Assembly: GCA_030267565.1 (NCBI GenBank)
Contig: BRXU01000003.1
Coordinates: 4,315,001-4,379,000, forward strand
Source: Pleodorina starrii
Lineage: Eukaryota > Chlorophyta > Chlorophyceae > Chlamydomonadales > Volvocaceae
Reading direction: 5' to 3'
DNA: 64,000 nucleotides
In this document: piece by piece, positions 15,001 to 25,000 of the stretch
Layout: each line of letters opens with the position of its first letter
Numbering within the stretch: position 1 is the stretch's first letter
The notes under the pieces: generated by a model
What the model was told of the DNA's origin: nothing
The model's database searches: none
Seen by the model: only the letters and a program-made list of their open reading frames with translations
Program-made: the position numbers and the translations under genes

Positions 15001-18000
15001 CTGCCTGCCTCACCTGCCTCACCTTCAGGCCCGCAAGCCCGCCACGAAGCAGTTCAATGTGCCCAACATCATGGGCTCGTCAACAGAGTACAAGGCAAGG
15101 GACCGGGGAGGGGGGGGCGGGGGCGGGGGGCGGGGGGCGGGGGGCGGGGGGCGGGGGGCGGGGGGCGGGGGGCGGGGGCAGCCTCCAGCTCGGGCCCTCC
15201 CGGCGGCGGCGGGGGGGGGGGGGTAGGGGGCTGGGTGGACGTGGGGGCCCGGCATGCTTATGGTTGTCGTTTTGGCTCCGCAGCACTTCATACCGGCACC
15301 GGCACCGGCACCAGTGCGCTCCTGCCGGGCCGGGCCGGGCGCCGGAGGCTGCTCAGTCCCGCTCTGCGATCCAAACCATGTCTCCCCCCTCCTTCCCCTT
15401 CCCCCTCCTCGCCCACCCCTCCCCCCTCCTCGCCCACCCCTCCCCCCTCCTCGCCCACCCCTCCCCCCACCCCTTCCCCCACACCTCCCTCCGCTGGGTC
15501 CGTTCGCTAACGCCGTCTCCTTCTCCGCTGCGAAATTCTCTTACTACCCACCCCTCCCCACCCCTCAGGTGATGTGCGACCTGGACTTCATGGTGGGGGT
15601 GCCCCAGGTCAAGGTGCCCCCGGGTCTGGCCACCCAGTACAAGATCACCGCCTGTCCGCAGCGCAGTGGGACCTACAACGGCATCATCACATTCACCACC
15701 TCGGACGGACAGTATGTCTGGTGGGTAATGGCATGGGTAGTGGTGTACGGCATACTTGTACGGCACATGCTCTGCTGCTCCACGTGCTGCTCCACCCGCA
15801 CCAATACCCGCGCCTCCCCGCACCCTCTTCTACCCGCCCCACCCCCCCCACCCCCCCCCCACCCCCGAAGCTCCCCGCCCTGAACCTCCCTGGCCCGGTC
15901 CCTCTCCCTGCTGCCCCCCGCCGTCCGGCTCGCCGTGTCCGCCGTTTCAGCCTCTGGCCTCATTTCCTCCCACACCCACCTTCCACCCTCTTTGGACTCT
16001 TAACACCCTACCCCCTTACCCCCTCCTCTCCCCCTCCTCTCCTCCCCCCACTCCCCGTTTGCTAACGCATCTCCGTCTCCGCTTTGGTATCTTCGTTTTA
16101 CCCCTCTCCCCCCCTCTCTCCCCCCCTTCTCTCCCCCCCTCTCTTCAACCTCCCTCCCTCCCTCCCTCCCTCCCTCCCTCCCTCCCTCCCTCCTTCCCAG
16201 GTACACTCTTGAGGTTCGCGCCTCCGAGCCCCCCGAGGTTGGCACCATCGACGTCCGCGCCACCGTCCGCACCGCCGTGGTGGTGGGTCTCACCATGGCC
16301 AACCCCCTCCGCAAAGATATGGAGCTGGCAGTGCGCTACTCGGACGTGGCGCTGTGCGGCCCGCCCACCGTGGCCCTGCCCGGCAGCCAGGAGCCAGTCA
16401 CCTTTGAATTCTTCTTCGCGCCCCTCCTTCCTGGAGCCAGCTGCGGCAGTGTGGTGCTGGTCAACGACGAGGTGGGCGAGTTCCGCTACCTGGTCAACAT
16501 GACTGCCGACCCGGCGCCGCCCGGCAAGCTGCCCGACATGACTGCGGAGCTGGGTCGCAGTGTGCGGGCGGCGGTGGTGCTGGAGAACCCGCTGGATGTG
16601 GGGGTGCTGCTGAGTGCTGTCAGCAGCAACCCGCGAAACTTCTCGGTGGTGCCGTCCATGGTGGGGAGACTTGGGGGGGGGGCGGTTTGGGGGGATGAGG
16701 TGGGTGGGGAGGTTTGGGGGGTGGGGGTGGGGGATTTAGGGTTTGGAGACGGGTGGGAAGGGATTGTGTACGGACTGGGGAGGGCAGGAAGCAGAGGGAG
16801 AGGGTTTTGGGGTGGGGGGGGGTTGGGAGAGGTTTGGATGGGGGGGTGGGTTAGGTGGGTCTGCGCTCGGCGGGCAGTAGAGCAGCCTGTAGAGGATGGT
16901 ACTGCATCTCGGGCTGCACCGCCTCATTCAGATGCCTCCCCCTCCCCCCCTACCAGCACCTCGCGGGTGGGCGCAGTGCGGTGGGTCTGTGGGATGTGAT
17001 GTGACGCGGTGTCAGACCCTCCCCTCCATCCGCCCAGAGGACCTCCACCGCCGCTGCGCCCCGCGCCGTGCCGTGCCGTGCCTCCCCCTGCCGTACATCC
17101 GTACACCCTCGAAACCCCCAGGTTGCCCTGCCTGCGTACGGCAGTGTGGAGCTGATGTTGGAGTACACCCCCAGCACTCTGGATCACGAGGAGGAGGCGA
17201 TGATCACTGTGGATGGGGACGTGGTGGGAACATGGGAGTTCAACGTGAGTAGGGGGTGGAAGGGAGGGAGGGAGGGTGGGAGGGAGGGAAATGGGGGGGC
17301 CAAGGGAGGGCTGGGGGGGAGGAGGGAAGGGGTTATGGAAGGGGGATGGGCAGGAGAGCGGGAAGGGAGGGTGGAGAGCGCGGCTCTCAGAGGACCCTCA
17401 ACGGAAGACCCGCTGAGGCACAGAGGCGGGATGCACATCTCCCCCCCCCCGGGGGGCGCTGGCCACCCCACCATCCACACCCTGCCTTGCCCACCCTCCG
17501 CCTTCAACCCTCCGGCCCTCCCCTCCCCGCCTCACCTCACCTCACCTCACCTCACCTCACATGCCTCCCTCCCTCCCTCCTCCTTTACCCCCCCTCCCCC
17601 CCTCCCCCCCTCGTTCCCTCCTTACCCCCTTCCCCCCCTCCCCCCCCGGATAGGTCCGCGGCCACGGGGAGCTTCCCACCGTGATGGAGCTCACCTCCCT
17701 GTCCACCATGCTGGGGGCGCAGGGCCAGGGGCTGGTCAGCTGGAGGAATCCCTTCCCGGAGCCAGCCAGTGTCAGTGTGCAGCTGAGGACCGACGAACCG
17801 CCAGGAGTGTTCGAGCTGATGAGACTGGGGCCGGCGGTCAACGGCTCCTCGCAGAAGGCACTCCTCGGGACAGCCTCCTCGGGGGCAAGCAGCATCAACG
17901 GAGGCGTCGGAGGGCCCCCTGGAGGGCCCCCTGGAGGGCCCCCTGGAGGGTACCGCAACGCCAGCGGCGGCGTGCCGGCGGTGCAGGAGACGACGGTGCC

Positions 18001-20310
18001 GCCGTACGGCACGTTGCACGTGCCGCTGCGGTACACTCCTGCTGCGCTCAAGACGTGTGGGTGCGAGGTGCTGGTGGCGGTGGAGGGCAGCAGCTACAGC
18101 CTCAACACGTTGGTGTGGCGCTTCCCGGTGCGCGCGGTGACGGAGGCCAGTCTGAGTGGGGTGGTGTTCAGGTACCGGTGCAAGGCCAGGTCGCGTATCG
18201 AGGAGGTGATGGAGGTGGTGCTGACGGGGCTGAGCAAGGTGGGGCCCGAGGACGAGTTCACGCACGAGATGGTGCTGCCGCAGGAACACAGGTGCGTGCG
18301 TGTGGGGGGACGTGGGGATGGTGGGTTGGGGGGTTGGCGGGGTGTTGTGGGTGCCTGGCCGCCTGCACGCGTGCACGGGCTGGTCTTTGCCCTCGTGTCG
18401 GGTTGTGTGGCTGCGTGGTGATGGGTACGTGTCTGTGGAGGTAGGGTTGGTTGGGTGTTGTCGTGGTGGGTGGAGGGCCGTCCGGGCGGAGGTGCGGGAG
18501 GAGGGGGGCAGCACAGCCACGTGTGTCGAGTTGTGTCGAGTCGCGTTGTGTCGTGTCCGCTGGAGGTGTGCCTGCATCCCCGGCCCCTCGGCCCCTCGGC
18601 TGACAAAGAGGGCTTTCAAAGAGACGACCTGCTCTGCGTTCTCAGCTGCTCCTGCTCCTGCTCCTGCTCCTGCCCTGGTCGCCCCCCTGACAAGCTGCGC
18701 CCTCCGCCCTCCGCACTCCGCACTCCGCACTCCGCACTCCGCACTCCGCACTCCGCACTCCGCACTCCGCACTCCGCACTCCGCACTCCGCACTCCGCAC
18801 TCCGCACTCCGCACTCCGCACTCCGCACTCCGCACTCCGCACTCCGCACTCCGCACTCCGCACTCGGTCACCGGCTTTTGCAATCTCTTTCACCGGTTGG
18901 ATGGGTGGGTGCTGTGTCCCGCACCTCCTGGACCCGACCCGCAGTCGCACCCGCCGTCGCATGCCTCCTCGTGTTCACCCCCTGGCCGCTGCCCCTCCCG
19001 CCCCCCTCCTCTGCCGCTTCCGCTGTCCTCCCCCCCCCCCACACACACCCGCACAGGGCCTTCTTCGAGCAGTCCCTGGTGGTGGAGCCCGCAGGCCCCG
19101 CCCCGGTGCGCCTCTCCCGACCCGACGCCCCGCTGCGCTACAAGGTCCAGTTCGCCCCCCAGCGGATGCTGCCCCCCACCTCCCTGGAGCTCGTCATCAA
19201 CAAGTCCACGGGCGGAAGGTGGAGGTTCGAAATGCAGCTGCAGGTGGGTCCAACCCGGGAAGGGGGGAGGGAGGGAGGGGGGGAGGGGAGGGCGGGAGGG
19301 GGGGTAGGGGGTATGAAGGTGGGGCCGCAGCGGTGGGGCGGAGGCGGAGGTGACGGTTGCGGACGGACCCACGACCCCGCACTACCTACCACCATAACCA
19401 CACACACTCTCTCTCACACGCACCTGGTAGCTGATCGATACCGGAAGAGCGGCGACCGCGGAGTCGCCGCCGTTGGGACTTCACCCAACCAAACGGAGGG
19501 GTGGGTGGACTTTGGAGGGGCGCGGGGCGGGGAGGGCGGGAGGATGTCGTCCGGTGCGAGGTGTAAAAGAGAGCGTGGAAGGGGAGGGGGTCTGGTGCCC
19601 GGGGGTTCCGGAGCCCGGCACGCCTCTCCCCTTTACAATCCCTGCTTCCCCCTCCCGCTCCCGCCTCTCCCCCTCTTCCTCCCCTCCCGGACCCCTCCCT
19701 CCTCCCTCTCACCCCTCCTCCCCCCCCCCTCGTCCTTCAGGCCACCGAGCCCGATCTGGACGGCGCACTCACCATCGAGGCGGCCGTGGGCGCCACCTCG
19801 TACGTCCCCGTGCGCCTCTACTCCTCCTCCTCCGAGCCGCAACCCTTCACCGCCACCTTCCCCTCCGACACGCCGCTCGTCTTCAACGTCGCACCGGTCA
19901 AGGGCATGCTGCCGCCGCTGCCGCGCCCCGGCGAGCCCGAGCCCGAGCCGCCGCTGCAGGTCTCCTACAGCTGCCGCGAGTTTGGCAAAGTGGTTCGCGG
20001 GCGGCTGCACGTGCAGACCAGCGACATGCACTACTCGTATGAGCTGCGGGGCCGCATGCCCACCTACGTGCCGCCCACCCCCCACCAGTTTGCGCCCAGT
20101 GTGGACAACCGACTGGACCCGGCAGTGGATGCCAAGTTGAGCCTGGGTCGGCCCACGGGCAAGAACTACGTGGCATCCAACATGCGGGCGGCCAGGGCGG
20201 CGCACGAGGGAGGGGGCACGATGACGGCGCACCACCAGCAGCAGCAGAACCAGGGGCAGGGACAGGGACAGGGACAGCAGGGGGGGACGGCGGGGACGCG
20301 GAGGCGGTGA
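1..20310 (+). CDS. CFAP47: CFAP47, cilia- and flagella-associated protein 47 (5' partial, 31-32 exons)
   Basis: Very large scaffold protein of the motile-cilium central apparatus. I read 31 phase-consistent exons: 592-831, 1162-1401, 1660-1783, 2093-2268, 2808-2990, 3424-3712, 4107-4394, 4813-4925, 5263-5411, 5775-5950, 6295-6710, 6979-7124, 7578-7765, 8271-8420, 8719-8861, 9068-9220, 9871-10035, 10439-10613, 11213-11362, 11923-12164, 12645-12737, 13088-13154, 13557-13954, 14298-14561, 15029-15094, 15569-15720, 16201-16660, 17122-17244, 17654-18291, 19057-19243, 19741-20310 (stop TGA). They encode about 2,307 residues. A further exon probably lies in 1-146 (in frame, donor GTGCGT at 147). Repeated beta-rich ASH/MSP-like segments such as [20 protein letters not shown] surround one calponin-homology domain, the architecture of CFAP47. 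Since human CFAP47 is about 3,100-3,200 residues, roughly the first quarter lies left of the window. The C-terminus (near [11 protein letters not shown]) ends in a Gln/Gly tail. The family call is firm; individual splice sites are by eye. Confidence -1.
2588..2785 (+). repeat. Hexanucleotide microsatellite (CCCACT)n, about 33 copies
   Basis: Nearly perfect CCCACT tandem array inside the CFAP47 intron 2269-2807, ending about 20 bp before the splice acceptor. It is open in several frames (Pro-Thr, His-Ser or Leu-Pro dipeptides), but the flanking exons splice in phase without it, so it is read as intronic. Confidence -1.
5720..5748 (+). repeat. Dispersed repeat copy (truncated, subfamily A)
   Basis: Partial copy of the dispersed element described at 15496-15550. 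Only the end CTGCGAAATTCTCTTTATAC is present. It lies in a CFAP47 intron about 25 bp before the acceptor of the exon starting at 5775. Confidence -1.
7196..7250 (+). repeat. (GGT)n microsatellite
   Basis: About 18 uninterrupted GGT units in the CFAP47 intron 7125-7577, within its G-rich first half. Confidence -1.
8271..9220 (+). other. CFAP47: Calponin-homology domain exons of CFAP47
   Basis: Three exons (8271-8420, 8719-8861, 9068-9220) encode a CH-type domain. It starts around [16 protein letters not shown], has the typical [17 protein letters not shown] helix, and ends with [19 protein letters not shown] single CH domain inside an ASH-repeat protein is what separates CFAP47 from HYDIN and CFAP65-like proteins. 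The last exon ends at a GC rather than a GT donor (GCAAGC at 9221). Confidence -1.
9215..9300 (+). repeat. GGGCAG/AGCAG imperfect tandem repeat
   Basis: Imperfect array of GGGCA and GAGCA units just inside the GC-AG intron that starts at 9221. It overlaps the donor region, and several near-donor motifs occur within it. Confidence -1.
11423..11453 (-). repeat. Dispersed repeat copy, reverse orientation
   Basis: The reverse complement contains CCGCTGCGGCATCTTCCCTA, matching the dispersed element core. It lies in CFAP47 intron 11363-11922, which also holds a forward copy at 11804-11842, so the two form an inverted pair. Confidence -1.
11804..11842 (+). repeat. Dispersed repeat copy, forward orientation
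   Basis: Contains TTTGCTGCGGTATCTCC followed by a T-rich end (TTGTTTACC). Same intron as, and inverted relative to, the copy at 11423-11453. Confidence -1.
13224..13335 (+). repeat. Tandem duplication of a ~52-bp unit
   Basis: Two copies of a unit carrying GCAGAGCGGAGGGATG, GGAGGGGCGAAGGGCGGCGG and TCACTGCCG lie in the CFAP47 intron 13155-13556. The second copy has an extra GGAGGGAT step. Confidence -1.
14155..14208 (+). repeat. Dispersed repeat copy
   Basis: Matches the longer form of the element: an upstream CCGTTCGCCACCGTCGCC segment, then CTCCGCTGCGGCGTCTTC and a TCTACC end. It sits in CFAP47 intron 13955-14297. Confidence -1.
15107..15180 (+). repeat. (GGGGGGC)n G-tract array
   Basis: Roughly nine units of a G-run plus C heptamer directly after the GC-type donor at 15095. 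This strand could form G-quadruplexes, in RNA as well as DNA. Confidence -1.
15405..15470 (+). repeat. 20-bp tandem repeat, three copies
   Basis: Three copies of TCCTCGCCCACCCCTCCCCC in the C-rich half of CFAP47 intron 15095-15568. Confidence -1.
15496..15550 (+). repeat. Dispersed repeat, reference copy (subfamily A)
   Basis: Full-length reference copy. It reads GGGTCCGTTCGCTAACGCC, then GTCTCCTTCTCCGCTGCG, then AAATTCTCTTACTACC. The first 42 bases are identical to the reverse complement of the intergenic copy at 51783-51838. It ends 18 bp before the CFAP47 acceptor at 15568 and carries a branch-point-like CTAAC followed by a pyrimidine-rich stretch. Confidence -1.
16054..16107 (+). repeat. 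Dispersed repeat copy (subfamily B)
   Basis: CCGTTTGCTAACGCATCTCC, then GTCTCCGCTTTGGTATCTTC, then a T-rich end. It keeps the GCTAACGC motif and lies in CFAP47 intron 15721-16200. Confidence -1.
17531..17562 (+). repeat. (CACCT)n short tandem repeat
   Basis: About six CACCT pentamers in CFAP47 intron 17245-17653. Confidence -1.
18712..18865 (+). repeat. Heptanucleotide microsatellite (GCACTCC)n, about 22 copies
   Basis: Near-perfect GCACTCC array in CFAP47 intron 18292-19056. Because 7 is not a multiple of 3, each frame reads a 7-residue repeat. There are no spacers, so it is not CRISPR-like. Confidence -1.
19324..19370 (-). repeat. Dispersed repeat copy, reverse orientation
   Basis: The reverse complement gives GGGTCCGTCCGCAACCGTCA, then CCTCCGCCTCCGCC, then CACCGCTGCGGCC, a diverged copy of the element at 15496. 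It lies in the last CFAP47 intron (19244-19740). Confidence -1.
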
Positions 20311-22060
20311 TGTGTAGTTAGGGGTGTAGGCGGGACCCGGGGAGGGGAGGCGAGGGGAGGGGAGGGGGGCGTACTGCATAGGAACCGCAGGGGAGGAATG
20401 GAGGCGACGTGGGCGAAGGGATCCAGGGAGGGTGGTGGTTCGGGTGGTGGTGGTGGCGGTTTGGGTATTGGGATTTCGGCTGCTTGGTGGCGATGAGTTG
20501 TAGGCGGCAGAGGCTGCTGGCTGCGGGGGTGGTGATGGGGGTGGGGGAGTTGGGCGTTGCGTGGCGACTTTCACGGACGGGGCCGCTGCCGTTTGACTGG
20601 ATAGTGACACATCGCATGAGGACAAGCGATCAGTGAGTACTGGGGTGGGGTGGGGGTCGTGGAGATGGGGGCGGTGTGGCTCGCTGACCTGCTACGAAAT
20701 TTCTGATGCTGCGTGCGTGCGTGCATGCCTGCCTGGTGTCTACGTATTATTTGTTACAGTGGGCTGCAGGCCCCCGGCGGGGTAGAGCCGCGGGGCCATC
20801 CGGCAAGCGTGCCCGTCACGTCCTTTGAGTGCGCTGTGGTGGTTATTGCGGTGGTGTGTATTCGGGTTTGTGCGCGCTGTGTTGCTATGGTTTGGGGCGA
20901 CGCGCTTTTGTGACAACACCCAACATGTCCAAAATGCAGCATTGCTCTGCCCTCGTTCCCGGTCGTGAGGACGGGAAGGCAGGGGGGCAGCGGTGCGAGG
21001 GGGAAACCCGCGGGTCGGTTGTCGGTTGTCGGTTACTCCTTTGGCGGCCGCCTGCAGTACTGTGCTGGGTCGCCCCATGAATCAACGAACGAACGAACGA
21101 GCGAACAAGGCAGGTGCATTGTGACTGACAGGACATCTCTTGCGTCAGCGGACAGGGACGGCCCGCGCAAGCGGACTGTGTGCAACGTGGTGTGTGGCGC
21201 GGCCGGGGTGTGTTTTGTGGCGGCGGCTTTGGGCAAGAGGGAGACGGCGGCTGGCGGGGGAGGGGGGGCCTGGGGCTGCCTTCCCGCTCCGTTTGCCCAG
21301 TAGTGCTACAGAAGGTCGGGGACGAAGCGAACAGGAAGCGAAGGGAGGAAAGCGACGAAGGGGGTGTGGGGTGCGGTGCGCAACCGTTGCCTTCCCTTTC
21401 CTAGCCTTTCGTTTCCTTCACTCCGTGCCTGTGCAAGGCGCGTGAGCCGCATCGCACGGAAGGACCCTCCCCCTTCAGGGGCGGCACCGTTGGGCGAGTC
21501 TCTGCTGCATCCCGGATCGCTGCACGAGCGCTCGAGCGGAATCGAGGTTTCATTTCCTTTCCTTTCCTTTTTGGGGGCTTTAGGGCTTTTTAGGGTCACC
21601 GCTGCCTCCCTCCCCCCTTTTAAAGGCGACGTCAGCCTCGAACCGACTGCGTCTGTTTGCCTGGGCGCAGCCGACAGGCCAAGACGCCAACGACTAAAAC
21701 GACTAGAAGAAGAAACGTACAGTTTATAGTATAAATACTGAATTACATATGTCGCTAGCCGCAGCCAGGCTACGTGGCGCGGTGCCTCGGGGTGTTGCAA
21801 AGTCGTCGTCGTCATCGCCGCGTCGGTCGAGTGGGGCCGCGTCGATTCGGCTGCTGACTCGTCTCCTCGTGGGATGCAACCGACAGCAACCGAAATCCGC
21901 GAGTCCTGCCAACCGACAAAGAGGTGTAATCCAACGGAACCATATTCTGGACAAAACAAGACAGCTGCGACAAACTCTGGCTGCTGTCTGCGCCCTCCGC
22001 GCAGGATGACCCACAGCCCAGCTCCAGGCTGAGTGACTTCTCCTCCTTCGCCCCCGAAGG
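20311..22060. other. Intergenic region, CFAP47 3' side to PLC-like gene
   Basis: No convincing gene. Right after the CFAP47 stop the sequence stays G-rich. I see no TGTAA (the usual green-algal polyadenylation signal) near the stop; the first is at about 21925. There is a short GAAC tandem run near 21080. From about 21540 the sequence becomes less GC-rich and leads into the TATA-like box at 21730. The 217-codon reverse ORF at 21306-21959 shows no recognisable domain. Confidence -1.
21730..21737 (+). promoter_or_regulatory. TATA-like box upstream of the PLC-like gene
   Basis: TATAAATA in a locally AT-rich patch (AGTTTATAGTATAAATACTG), about 325 bp upstream of the chosen ATG at 22061. It would give a TSS near 21760 and a ~300-nt 5' leader. 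Position and sequence only; no transcript evidence. Confidence -1.
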
Positions 22061-25000
22061 ATGCGACCCACCACTCTGCGAGTTCTGTTGTCGATCACAG
22101 CAATCGTCACAGCCACCTTACAAACCCTTGCCTCGAGCCGGGAAGCTGCCTCGGGTGGCGACGACGCGGCCTGGAGGACGTCCTCCGCGCTCCTCAGCGG
22201 CACCCGCCTCTCCGCGATTCAGCAGCAGCAGCAGCAGCAGCGGCTGCTGGGCGAGCGGCTGCGGCTGCTTGGCGAGCGGACGCGCGGCGGCCGCTTCCTG
22301 AGTCCGGTGGTGCGGGAGGGAGTTCCCCGGGGCGTCCAGTGCAATGTGACGGAGCGGTGAGGGCCGCCCCCCGCCACCCCCCCCGGCTGCATGTGTGTCT
22401 GCCCTTTGCCCTTGGCGAGGCGAAGGGGAGCCAGCCGGGAACCGCATCTGCCGCCGGGCGCGAGGATGAATCATCGGGGGGGTTCGGTTTCGTGAAACCA
22501 CCTGGCTCCGAAAAAGGCCAAACGGACGTTTGCACCCTGCCCCCACACCACTCGTACGTATCTTTCCCTTCATTTGGTTCCAATCTGCATCATCGTCATC
22601 ATCATAATCGTCCGGGCGCCCATGCCCCCCCACCCGCACCTGCATCCGTACCAACCAGCATCTGCGTTGAGCTGCAGTTGACGAGGGGGGGGGATTGAGG
22701 GGCGTGTGCTGTAATCAGCTGCCGCTGTTGGTTGCCCTGCGCTGCGCTGTCCCGGGCATCGCCATCTCCCCACCTTACCCCACCTTACCCCACCACCAGC
22801 CACCAGCCACCACCGCCTGCTGCTGATGCTGCTGCTGCTCGTGTGTGCAGTTGCGACAGCCGCAATGTGTGTACCCGGGTGTGTGGCCGGGGAAGCGTCG
22901 CCATCGACCCCTGGCTGCGCTCCGCAGTCGAATACCAGGTGGGGGGGTGAGGAGGGGTGAGGAGGGGTGAGGAGGGGTGAGGAGGGGCAGAGAGGCGGGA
23001 AGCTGTCCATCCTTCCTCTCAGACGAAGGCTGTGTTTCTCCCTCGCCATGTCATGTTTGGCCGCCGGCGCCGGCCGGTTTGATGTCACCGCCGGGTACCA
23101 TATCCACACAGCGGCCCCCGTTGTGATGCATCTGACTGCCGCCTCTCCACCTGCCTCCTGTGCACTGCGTTCCAGCCGCCCTCCCCCTCCCCCTCCCCCT
23201 CTCCCCCCCCTACCGTTGCCTCTCCCCACCCCCACCCCCCCTCTGCCAGTGGCGGCTGGCTCGGAGGCAGCCCCTGTGTTTCGCCCAGCTGCTGGGGACC
23301 CACAACTCGGCCATCACCCTGGCTGATGGGTACGGCATGCATGACGACATCTACACCGACTACCTGCAGTACCTGGGCCTTGCGGTACGGAGTGCCCGCA
23401 TCAGGTGCCGTACAACCTTGACCTGCATAGTCGTACCTGAGCAAATGACATCACGTCATCACCGACCAAACGGCCACTTCGCCAAAGGGACACATACCTG
23501 AGGACGCCAATGCTAACCACCCACCCACCGGCATTCGCGCATTCCCTCTTCGTCGATAGTACAGCGGGGACAGCACATTCGACGGCGGCGCATGGGTGCG
23601 ACAGTGTACGAATATTCGTACGGCAGCGCACCCTCCCTTCCCTTCCCTCCCCTTCCCCCCACAGAGTCCCTCCCAGCGGTTGGTCACCAACAACCAAGTC
23701 CTCTCCCTGACTGACCAGCTCAACCTGGGGGTGCGCTTCCTGGAACTGGACGTACACTGGATCCAGGTGGGGCGGCGGGGCTGGAACTGGATCCAGGTGG
23801 GGCGGTGGGGCTGGAACTGGATCCAGGATTTATTTAAATGTGAACCCAGGCGGGGCTGTCAGGGAAACGCGGCCATGTGCTTGATCCGGTCGAGCGGGGC
23901 GAACGGAGCGACAAGTACGAACCACTTATACGGGGGGGAGGGAAGAGGAGTGATGCTGACCTTCCCCCTCGGCGCCACGGGGGGGGAGATGGGTGATACT
24001 GACTCGTACGTCTCGGGGGAGGAACTGGACCGGCACATCCAAGCGCAGCACAGCACAGCACAGCACAGCACAGCCAGGGCCTATGTCCCCCGCTCCCCAG
24101 CCCACCACCACCACTCCGCAGAGCAGCCGACGGCCCCACCCACTCACCCACCCCTGGCAGAGCGCACCCACAGCCCCCCTCCCCGCCCTCCCACACCCCC
24201 TCCCCGCCCTCCCACACCCCCTCCCCGCCCCCTCCCACACCCCCCCGACCCCCCCCCTCAGTCCGGGCTCCGCATATCGCACTGCGGCGGCTTCCACTCG
24301 CCCCTCCTCACCCAGCTGGTGCAGCTGATGAGCCACCTGGCCCGACTGTTCGGACACCCCCCCCTGGAGTGGGACCCCGAGACCCTGGGTTGCGACCCCT
24401 GCCTGTCCTCACTGCCCGCACGGGACCAACGGTGGGTGCGTGGATGCGGGCATGGGTGCCTTCCCTGCAGTACTGCGCTGCTGTACGACACAGACGCAGC
24501 ACACACATACACACAGCCCATCCTGTAATCCCCGTGTACACCGATACTTGGCTGCCTCCCCCCCTGCTGCCCCCTGCTGCCCCTGCTGCCCCTCCCCCCC
24601 TCCCCCCCTTGACTGGCAGCCCCTTTTCGGATGCTCTGGCCGAGGTGGCTGCCTGGCTGTCTGCCCCCGCCCAGCTGGGGGAGTTCCTGGTGCTGTATTT
24701 GGACGACCAACCGGACCTGCAGACCTGGGGCAAAGTGGGGGCGCTGATGCAGCAGGTGGGGGAGGAGGAGGACGGTGGGGCGGGGCGGGGGGTTTGGGTT
24801 ACTTTGGGTTCCTTGGGGTTTCTGGTTCGTGGTAAGAACGTGTGGGTTGGGCGGAGGAGGGTCCCAGGGGGGCGGCGGGCCGTCCAGATTGAGGGGTCGG
24901 AAGGGGGGAGCGCGGCAAAGTCAGCGACCCCCCCCGGGCGAACGGACCCCCCGGGCTGCGGTCAGCTTACCAACCGACCAAGCAATAACTGCCCCACCTG

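Noticed and set aside
18712..18865. CRISPR-like array
   Set aside because: Units are contiguous 7-mers without spacers in a eukaryotic intron; a simple tandem repeat.
21578..21595. Interstitial telomere-like TTTAGGG and TTTTTAGGG
   Set aside because: Only two imperfect units in AT-rich intergenic sequence; too short to call.
21306..21959. 217-codon reverse ORF between CFAP47 and the PLC-like gene
   Set aside because: No domain, no splice or promoter context, and it overlaps the PLC-like gene's TATA-like box.
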